A stretch of 64,000 nt of DNA, from assembly GCA_016213105.1 (NCBI GenBank), contig JACRBN010000010.1, positions 145,681 through 209,680 on the forward strand, given 5' to 3'. Below the pieces are notes generated by a model that was not told where the DNA came from, searched no databases, and saw only the letters and a program-made list of their open reading frames with translations. Each line of letters begins with the position of its first letter. Within the stretch, counting starts at the first letter, position 1. Shown here in pieces: positions 58,972 to 64,000 of this stretch. The stretch is from Chloroflexota bacterium. GTDB taxonomy: Bacteria; Chloroflexota; Anaerolineae; Anaerolineales; Villigracilaceae. The translations under genes were made by a program, and so were the position numbers.

Positions 58972-59052
58972 ATGTCCACAAGGCTAGTCCACGAACGCAA
59001 GACATTGGCACGCCCATCACGGTCAAAGTATTTTTTGGAGAAAAATCTAAAC

Positions 59053-59724
59053 ATGGCAGTCGCAAATGAAAAATCAGGTTGCTTGAGCGTCATCTTTCCA
59101 TTTTTGAAACGCTCGCAAAAAGAAACAACCTCCAAAGAACTTCCCTATCGCCTGCGGGACGATTTTCTTTCTCCAGCGGAGTTTTCGTTTTATAAAGTTC
59201 TTTCATCTCTTGTTGGCGCGCGATTAACAATCCAGTCAAAAGTAAGATTGGCTGATGTTTTCTTCGTGGCTCATCCAAACGAAAATATGGGGCTCTTCAA
59301 CAGAATCGCTCAAAAACATTTGGATTTTCTCGTTTGCGATTCCAGCACGATGAAACCTTTATTTGGCATTGAGCTGGACGATTCTAGTCACAAACGAAAT
59401 GACAGGCAGGAACGTGATGAGTTTGTAGAAAATGTTTGTCAAGTGGCTGGCTTGCCTTTGTTGCGCGTGCCAGTTCAGCGGGTGTACAATTCGAGAGAAA
59501 TTGCGGCTCAAATTGCGCCGTTGTTGAAAGATAAAGTTGACATTACCGTTGCAACATCGCCAAAACCAGAGATAAATAAGCAGGTGAGTCCAGCTCCACT
59601 TTGCCCGAAATGCGGCATCTCAATGATTTTACGAACAGTGTCGCAAGGCGAATACAAAGGAAAGCAGTTTTACGGTTGCCAAAATTATCCTCGTTGCCGC
59701 GAAATGAAACCTGTTGCTACATAG
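59053..59724 (+). CDS. DUF2726-type nuclease-like protein with C-terminal zinc finger
   Basis: A 223-residue protein; the start at 59053 follows a weakly spaced GGAG and avoids the repeat-derived frame above it. The N-terminal domain (FYKVLSSLVGARLTIQSKVR, then KHLDFLVCDSSTMKPLFGIE and LDDSSHKR) matches DUF2726, a PD-(D/E)XK-like fold; the Asp in LDFL and Glu in GIELDD are candidate catalytic residues. A topoisomerase-type C4 zinc finger ends the protein: CPKCG, then GCQNYPRC near 196-217. Single-stranded DNA binding or cleavage is a reasonable inference. Anti-phage roles of similar proteins are possible. Confidence 0.78.
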   Translation: MAVANEKSGCLSVIFPFLKRSQKETTSKELPYRLRDDFLSPAEFSFYKVLSSLVGARLTIQSKVRLADVFFVAHPNENMGLFNRIAQKHLDFLVCDSSTMKPLFGIELDDSSHKRNDRQERDEFVENVCQVAGLPLLRVPVQRVYNSREIAAQIAPLLKDKVDITVATSPKPEINKQVSPAPLCPKCGISMILRTVSQGEYKGKQFYGCQNYPRCREMKPVAT

Positions 59725-59739
59725 GTGTCTTAAAATCAA

Positions 59740-59853
59740 AAGCGGTCCACCGACAAATCATCGATAAATCGCAGTGTGAAGGGTGGGACGATCCTGCTCC
59801 CAGGCAGAGTCCACGCCCGCCCACGCAGGTCAATGTCAAGCCGTTGGGCGCCT
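59740..59853 (+). repeat. attC-like site 6 (second repeat type)
   Basis: It starts GCGGTCCACCGACAAATC and ends CAATGTCAAGCCGTTGGGCGCC, with GTTGGGC at 59843-59849, ten bases before the next ATG. It shares about 80 bases with site 4. Confidence 0.58.
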
Positions 59854-59858
59854 GCAAA

Positions 59859-60449
59859 ATGAATAAAGTCACGGGAAAAATCACAAATATGGCAAAGGAT
59901 AATCTTCAGAAGATAGACGAACAAGTGAAATCCCAACACAGGTATTGGGAGAGTTTGAGTCCAGAAGAACGCCGAGCCTCGGTTATTCAATTACGTGATG
60001 CCCAATCAAAGAATGCTCAACAATCTATAAAGTTTCTAGCCGTTATTGGCTTTGTATTTTCTATCGCCACAATTCACTTTTGGTTGAACGAATTTCACAT
60101 GAGTCTCGCAAGCAGTTTAGGAATTATTGGCGGTGTGATTTTGGCAACCTTCGGATTTCAATTTATAAAATCCAACAGAATTAAATCAAACAGCAAAATT
60201 CAATCTAATGATTTTAGCGATGACGATCTTACTAACTATTTCCGAGAACATGAAAAAGTAAATCAAAAATTTTTAGAGAAGTGGAATAAGAGCAAATATT
60301 TGATTTACATCATCGGTGGTTTATTTTTACTTTCGTTGAATTTTCGTTCAACAAAAGATTTTGCTTTCATGGTATTGGGTAGCGGAATTAGCATATTTTT
60401 AATTGGTCTTGTGATATTCTTTATCATTCAAAAGGCAAAAAACAGATAA
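59859..60449 (+). CDS. Hypothetical protein with four membrane helices
   Basis: A 196-residue protein, start at 59859 (an ATG at 59889 is possible). N-terminal helix with EQVKSQHRYWESLSPEERRA, then hydrophobic segments near 58-78 and 84-100, a charged loop (NDFSDDDLTNYFREHEKVN), and two more near 147-165 and 170-190. No recognised family. AT-rich, single-gene cassette. It starts ten bases after the recombination-like core, with no ribosome site. Confidence 0.55.
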   Translation: MNKVTGKITNMAKDNLQKIDEQVKSQHRYWESLSPEERRASVIQLRDAQSKNAQQSIKFLAVIGFVFSIATIHFWLNEFHMSLASSLGIIGGVILATFGFQFIKSNRIKSNSKIQSNDFSDDDLTNYFREHEKVNQKFLEKWNKSKYLIYIIGGLFLLSLNFRSTKDFAFMVLGSGISIFLIGLVIFFIIQKAKNR

Positions 60450-60470
60450 GGTCATTTCCAATAAAACGGC

Positions 60471-60630
60471 GGCTAACAAAGCGCCCTCAGAAACCGTCCC
60501 ATCAGAAGCGCCAGCGGTTGCGCAGTTCATCTCTCACTCACTGTGTCGAAAGGATAGGGAATTGACCCTATTGCGACTACGGAGAGGGAGAGGTTTTCCC
60601 TCTCCCTTACCCTCTGGCCTAAAGTTAGGC
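60471..60630 (+). repeat. attC-like site 7
   Basis: It starts GGCTAACAAAGCGCC (GGCTAAC 60471-60477) and ends with GTTAGGC (60624-60630). The 160 bases between hold an inner palindrome (CTCTCCC-type, near 60580-60606). The boxes are complementary at six of seven positions. Confidence 0.5.
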
Positions 60631-60676
60631 TGTTGTTTATCATCCTGTCCAACCACACTCCATGCAAGGAGAAATA

Positions 60677-61579
60677 ATGAACATTTTCCCTGCTGCAAAA
60701 CGAACCCTACCGATCGTGGCCTGGGCGGCCATGTTGATCGTCTCCGACCTGCCGGACATTCTAATCACCTGGCTGGGCGGGTCCATCCCGACCTGGATAT
60801 TCTGGGCAAAGGCTGGTTTCCTGGCCGTTTTCCTCGGCCTGACGCTGCTCATCAAAGCCATCCGCCCGCTCTGGCAGTATGCCGCGATCTTCCTGACCCT
60901 CTTCCTGGCCCTCGGGCTGACCAATCTGGTGCGTAGCACGGCCTGGTTCCAGGGCAATTTCAATTACGCGGGCGTCTCCTTTTTCGCCGGATACGCGGCG
61001 ATTTTTGTCCTCGATATCCTCGTGGTCCTGGCAGTGCTGGCCGTCCTGTGGCTCATGAAACGCGACCGCAAGGCCTTCTTCTTTGTAAAAGGCCAGGTGA
61101 ACGCCCCGGTCGAACCAGTCCGCTGGCTGGGGATCAAGGAGGGAGAATCCTGGAAAGTCATCGGTTGGTTCTTTGCCGGAGGTGCCGCTCTGGGTGTTTT
61201 CATCCCGACCATTCTCGGTATTGCGCCCTCGGGCGAGACCATTCTGCGGGCGCTGCCACTCCTGCCGGCCGCCCTGTTGCTCGCGGCAGTCAATGCCTTC
61301 ACCGAGGAAGCCTACTATCGATGCTCGCTACTCTCCACCCTGCATGAGACGATCGGTAAGACCCATACTCTGCTCCTGACCGTAGTCTTCTTTGGCCTGG
61401 GACACTGGCTTTACGGCTCGCCACCCGGTGTGCTCGGTTTCCTGATGGTCGGCTTCCTGGCTTGGTTACTGGGCAAGAGCATGCTGGAGACGAAAGGCTT
61501 CCTCTGGCCCTGGATCATCCATTTCATCCCGGACGCGGTGGTCTTCTTCTCGTACGCACTGCTTTTCGTTGGGTCATGA
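60677..61579 (+). CDS. CPBP-family intramembrane metalloprotease
   Basis: Membrane protease of 300 residues; AAGGAG precedes the 60677 ATG. About eight helices. The CPBP motifs are AFTEEAYYR near 209-217 (EExxxR), FFGLGHWLYG near 238-247 (FxxxH) and a last His/Asp near HFIPDAV near 283. These are the glutamate-type abortive-infection/CAAX protease residues. GC content is closer to the chromosome than in the neighbouring cassettes. Roles range from peptide maturation to immunity. Confidence 0.85.
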   Translation: MNIFPAAKRTLPIVAWAAMLIVSDLPDILITWLGGSIPTWIFWAKAGFLAVFLGLTLLIKAIRPLWQYAAIFLTLFLALGLTNLVRSTAWFQGNFNYAGVSFFAGYAAIFVLDILVVLAVLAVLWLMKRDRKAFFFVKGQVNAPVEPVRWLGIKEGESWKVIGWFFAGGAALGVFIPTILGIAPSGETILRALPLLPAALLLAAVNAFTEEAYYRCSLLSTLHETIGKTHTLLLTVVFFGLGHWLYGSPPGVLGFLMVGFLAWLLGKSMLETKGFLWPWIIHFIPDAVVFFSYALLFVGS

Positions 61580-61582
61580 TAG

Positions 61583-62482
61583 ATGAAAATGTTCAATCCA
61601 AATGAACATCGCACACAATGCGAAAAGTACATGAGTCTTTTTCTGAAATCCCAGGTGGATTTTATTCGGGCTGAATTGCTGACGAAGAGCACACGAGAAG
61701 CACCGTGGCGATTGGATGTCAAGGTGAACGGGGTTCCGCATTCATATGTACTGCAACTGGATCCAAAAGACATGGAATACGAATATCGAATTCTAAAGGC
61801 GGTTGAGCCGATACCGATTTCTACACCACATGTGTATGGCTTGGATTTGCAGGGGGAAGCGTTGGGAGTGGCCTGTTTTTTTAGCGATTTTATCGCCGGC
61901 GAATCATTGTTAGGCCCCATGCTTGCTGGCGAAGCCTGGGCGGAAGAATTGTATCGCAATACGGTATGCGCGTTGCAGGCTGTGACCGAGGACGATCTGG
62001 GCGATGTGTCACTCGGGTTAGAACGGAATACAGCGGATGATTTGCTGGAAAACGTATATGCCCATCTCAAAAGCAGGTCTCTTCCTTTAGCAGATGCAGC
62101 GTACAGGGAATTGAAAGCGAGCATGCCAGCATTGCCTTCTGCGCGGTTCAGTAATGGGGATTTATGGCTTGATAATTTCATTATTCGGGATGGAAAGCTG
62201 GCGGGCGTTATAGACTTTCAAGGTGCTGCGTTCAGTGATCCGATATTTGAATTCTTATTGCCCTTTTTTGTATCGCCAGAACTAAAAGGACGTGGCATAG
62301 AAGAGCGATACTGCCAACAAATAGGGGTTGACCCCGCCATTCTTCAGTGGTATCACGGGTTAGAGTACTTGGAGACCTGGCATTATGTATTATTGACTGG
62401 TAAGAATTTTGTGCATCATACAGCAGAAAGTTTGGAAGCAAAGCTAATGGAGTGGCTTGAGGATGCAAGTAGGCTTCGGTAA
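61583..62482 (+). CDS. APH-like phosphotransferase
   Basis: A 299-residue kinase-like protein beginning three bases after the protease stop, so co-transcribed. The Brenner motif is FSNGDLWLDNFIIRD near 191-205 (Asp in GDLWLDN), followed by GVIDFQGAAFSDPIFEF near 210-226 with the metal-binding Asp. The N-terminal lobe has YVLQLDPKDMEYEYRIL, where the expected ATP-binding Lys is not obvious. Substrate unknown; it could inactivate an aminoglycoside-like compound or phosphorylate a metabolite. Confidence 0.75.
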   Translation: MKMFNPNEHRTQCEKYMSLFLKSQVDFIRAELLTKSTREAPWRLDVKVNGVPHSYVLQLDPKDMEYEYRILKAVEPIPISTPHVYGLDLQGEALGVACFFSDFIAGESLLGPMLAGEAWAEELYRNTVCALQAVTEDDLGDVSLGLERNTADDLLENVYAHLKSRSLPLADAAYRELKASMPALPSARFSNGDLWLDNFIIRDGKLAGVIDFQGAAFSDPIFEFLLPFFVSPELKGRGIEERYCQQIGVDPAILQWYHGLEYLETWHYVLLTGKNFVHHTAESLEAKLMEWLEDASRLR

Positions 62483-62734
62483 GTATTCAATTTGCCACTG
62501 CGCACCGGCTGCTGCGGACAGAGGCTACTACCGCTGCCAGATGAAGTTGTAGCGCAATTTGCTAAATTGCGCCTGGCAAATTGGCAATTTGCCCTACATC
62601 TTTAACTTGTCGAGATACTACGCTGTTCGAAGACTGGCGTGTCTTGCCAAAAATGGTGCATAATTGAGAAAGAGTCCCGTCACTGCCGCTAAGTCAATTT
62701 GCTAGGCGGCAAACCAATACCGCAAGGAAACCAA
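62483..62734. other. Intergenic region with small palindromes and a degenerate core
   Basis: No gene. GCGCAATTTGCTAAATTGCGC and GGCAAATTGGCAATTTGCC near 62552-62592 form two small hairpins. GCTAGGCGGC at 62701 is one base from GTTAGGCGGC and sits 28 bases before the next gene, like a mutated right core. Confidence 0.45.
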
Positions 62735-63253
62735 ATGGATGCTCTATCTGAAATCATCAGCGCCTTGTTGTGGCTGCTAATCGGCGTGCCAGTTGGCCTG
62801 GCATTGCACGAATTTGGACATGCCATCATGATCTTGCTATTGACCAAACAAAAGGTCACGTTTCAATTCGGCGCGCAGGGAACTAAAAAGGAAATTCACT
62901 TGGGACGCCTGGCAATCCTCTTACATTTCGAACCGAGTGCGCCGTTTGGTTGTCGTTACCATCTTGAAAATTATGCAGCCCTTTCCAGGCAACAGGTTTT
63001 CTGGATTACCGTTGGCGGGCCAATCGCATCATTGTTGTTGGCAATCCTGTGCGGCGTTCTGTGGCTCACTACAAACAGGATAGATCCGTGGAGAGGCTTG
63101 GTTGTCTTGAATTTTGTCGCCTTTCTGTACTCGAGCATTCCAGGGCACTATGCCAAGTGGCAGGGAGTACAGGGCGGGTTTCCCAATGATGGCCTTCAGG
63201 TGGCGCAACTATTCCAACGAAAAAAAGACAAGAATGATGTTTCACCAAGATAG
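62735..63253 (+). CDS. Small membrane protein with HExxH motif (M50-like)
   Basis: A 172-residue protein. The start follows AAGGAAA. Helix 1 (about 6-26) ends in LALHEFGHAIM, a zinc-protease HExxH motif in the membrane as in site-2 proteases. Further hydrophobic segments lie near 90-120 (VFWITVGGPIASLLLAILCG) and 125-140. The second M50 metal ligand motif (LDG/NPDG) is not clear; SIPGHY or GFPNDGLQV near 157 could fulfil that role. Regulated intramembrane proteolysis is inferred only. Confidence 0.7.
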   Translation: MDALSEIISALLWLLIGVPVGLALHEFGHAIMILLLTKQKVTFQFGAQGTKKEIHLGRLAILLHFEPSAPFGCRYHLENYAALSRQQVFWITVGGPIASLLLAILCGVLWLTTNRIDPWRGLVVLNFVAFLYSSIPGHYAKWQGVQGGFPNDGLQVAQLFQRKKDKNDVSPR

Positions 63254-63294
63254 TGCGAATATTATAGAAAATTCTGAAACAACTTCACAAAACC

Positions 63295-63427
63295 GCCTAA
63301 CACCGCATGCACCGGACAAGTGCGGGCGTTGCCCACACTTTCTGGGATTCAGCCCCAACGGCGGATTCGGCGTCTGTGAGTTTTTCCCGCCAATTCCCGC
63401 ACTTGCCAGTAACGCCTGCCGTTCGGC
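63295..63427 (+). repeat. attC-like site 8
   Basis: It starts GCCTAACACCGCATGCACCGGACAAG and ends GCCTGCCGTTCGGC. Its first and last boxes, the CACCGGACAA segment and the inner CGGCGGATTCGGC block match site 1 (54260). The R' box GTTCGGC deviates from GTTRRRY at one position. Confidence 0.6.
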
Positions 63428-63481
63428 GGCTGTCGCCACAATCTAATTGACCATAAAACAAATACAGGAAGCACGGAAATA

Positions 63482-63895
63482 ATGCTAGAAAACCCTGAAC
63501 TCAAAGACGAAAAACTTATCAACTGTTTACGGGATGAATTTGGGTTGAGTATTGAGAAATTGTCTTTTCTCCCGCTCGGTGCTGACTTAAATACAGCGGT
63601 GTATCGTGTCGTAACTATCGATAAAACGGCTTACTTTGTAAAGTTAAGGAAAGGTGATTTCAACGAAGCATCAGTAACAGTTCCGAATATTCTTAGCAAT
63701 TTAGGAATCAAGCAGATTATTCCATCGCTTACAACCCAAACAGGGAAACTCTGGGCAAACCTCAATTCCTTCAAAGTAATACTTTATCCTTTTGTGGAAG
63801 GTCATAATGGCTTTGAAAAAAAGTTGTCAAGTAAACAATGGGTCGAATTTGGCACAGCCCTAAGAGACTGTATGAAAAGTGGTCGAGTAAGATAG
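63482..63895 (+). pseudogene. APH-like phosphotransferase truncated by an IS5-like insertion
   Basis: N-terminal 128 residues of a spectinomycin-phosphotransferase-like kinase (LKDEKLINCLRDEFGLSI, LPLGADLNTAVYRV, YFVKLRKGDFNEA with the ATP-binding Lys, and VILYPFVEGHNGF at the hinge). The frame then enters the insertion-sequence end near 63864, adds about ten foreign residues (DCMKSGRVR) and stops. The catalytic loop is missing, so the product would be inactive. It lies 55 bases after attC-like site 8, as the last cassette gene in view. Confidence 0.8.
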
Positions 63896-64000
63896 GGGAA
63901 TGACCAAATTCACCCAAACTTACCCGACCGACTTGAAGTATACCGAATGGCAAGAGATTATGGAATTCTTTCCTGTGTACCAAATGGGACGCCCACGCAC
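63864..64000 (+). mobile_element. Left end of an IS5-like insertion sequence
   Basis: The element begins near GAGACTGTATGAAAAGTGG (63864), a typical IS5-group end, and includes the start of a transposase gene. Its right end lies outside the window. Its terminal sequence resembles the MITE ends at 54391. Confidence 0.7.
63900..64000 (+). CDS. IS5-family transposase, N-terminal part (runs off the window)
   Basis: The frame starts at ATG 63900 after AGGGGA. The 33 visible residues begin TKFTQTYPTDLKYTEWQEIM and end FFPVYQMGRPR, a strong match to the N-terminal signature of IS5-family transposases (YPTDLT...EW...P...GRPR). The remainder is outside the window, so intactness cannot be judged. Confidence 0.75.
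   Translation, partial: MTKFTQTYPTDLKYTEWQEIMEFFPVYQMGRPR

Overview
The window looks like a GC-rich bacterial chromosome segment, most likely from a Chloroflexota (Anaerolineae-type) bacterium. That assignment is an inference from gene content and general similarity: a DtxR/FeoA regulator next to a split FeoB, a CcrM-like methyltransferase, a CBS-containing Mn pyrophosphatase, a bifunctional NAD(P)HX repair enzyme, an SLH-domain surface protein and many small palindromic repeats between genes. No rRNA gene is present, so the placement is tentative. There is one tRNA, Leu(GAG), and no CRISPR array.

Layout. 1-7346 is a metal-homeostasis block on the + strand: a two-domain multicopper oxidase, a ZIP transporter, two DtxR-type regulators (one membrane-anchored with two FeoA-like domains), an isoprenylcysteine-methyltransferase-like protein, and FeoB split into a G-protein gene and a membrane-domain gene. 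7367-9469 holds a hydrolase and an aldo/keto reductase. 9507-11111 is a decayed insertion sequence whose transposase frame runs into the C-terminal remnant of a type I restriction subunit (HsdR). 11127-19708 holds a beta-propeller protein, an M16C protease, an AbrB-like protein, a DUF-type small protein, a CcrM-like DNA methyltransferase and a fused molybdenum hydroxylase. 19772-23441 has an HD-GYP protein and a GGDEF protein on either side of a Mn pyrophosphatase. 23634-32257 holds XdhC, a zinc-ribbon protein, an SPFH protein, NnrDE, a tungsten-type aldehyde oxidoreductase, an SCP2 protein and an SLH protein. 32633-36167 is a polar amino-acid ABC transporter followed by a dimethylarginine hydrolase homologue. 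36233-42956 holds a methyltransferase/deacetylase pair, tRNA-Leu, plsX, a NERD-like protein and a DinG-type exonuclease-helicase. 43209-52129 holds mixed metabolic and hypothetical genes separated by palindromic repeat families.

52696 to the window end is different. All genes point the same way, most are visibly AT-richer, and they are unrelated singletons or small groups: a GTPase module, pentapeptide-repeat proteins, phosphotransferases, small membrane proteins, a DUF2726-type nuclease and a CPBP protease. They are separated by 100-175 bp imperfect palindromes that begin with RYYYAAC-like boxes and end with GTTRRRY-like boxes just ahead of the next start codon. I read this as an integron-type gene cassette array whose integrase, if any, lies outside the window. 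This is the most notable structure here. One attC-like site has a 177-bp MITE-like element inserted exactly at its GTT crossover triplet, and the last cassette gene is cut by the left end of an IS5-like element that runs off the window.

Other unusual points: a xanthine-dehydrogenase-family protein that has lost all four cysteines of its first [2Fe-2S] site and carries an in-frame palindromic repeat; several start codons 6-7 bases after a -10 box, suggesting leaderless transcripts; and dispersed repeats that supply promoters or protein C-termini.
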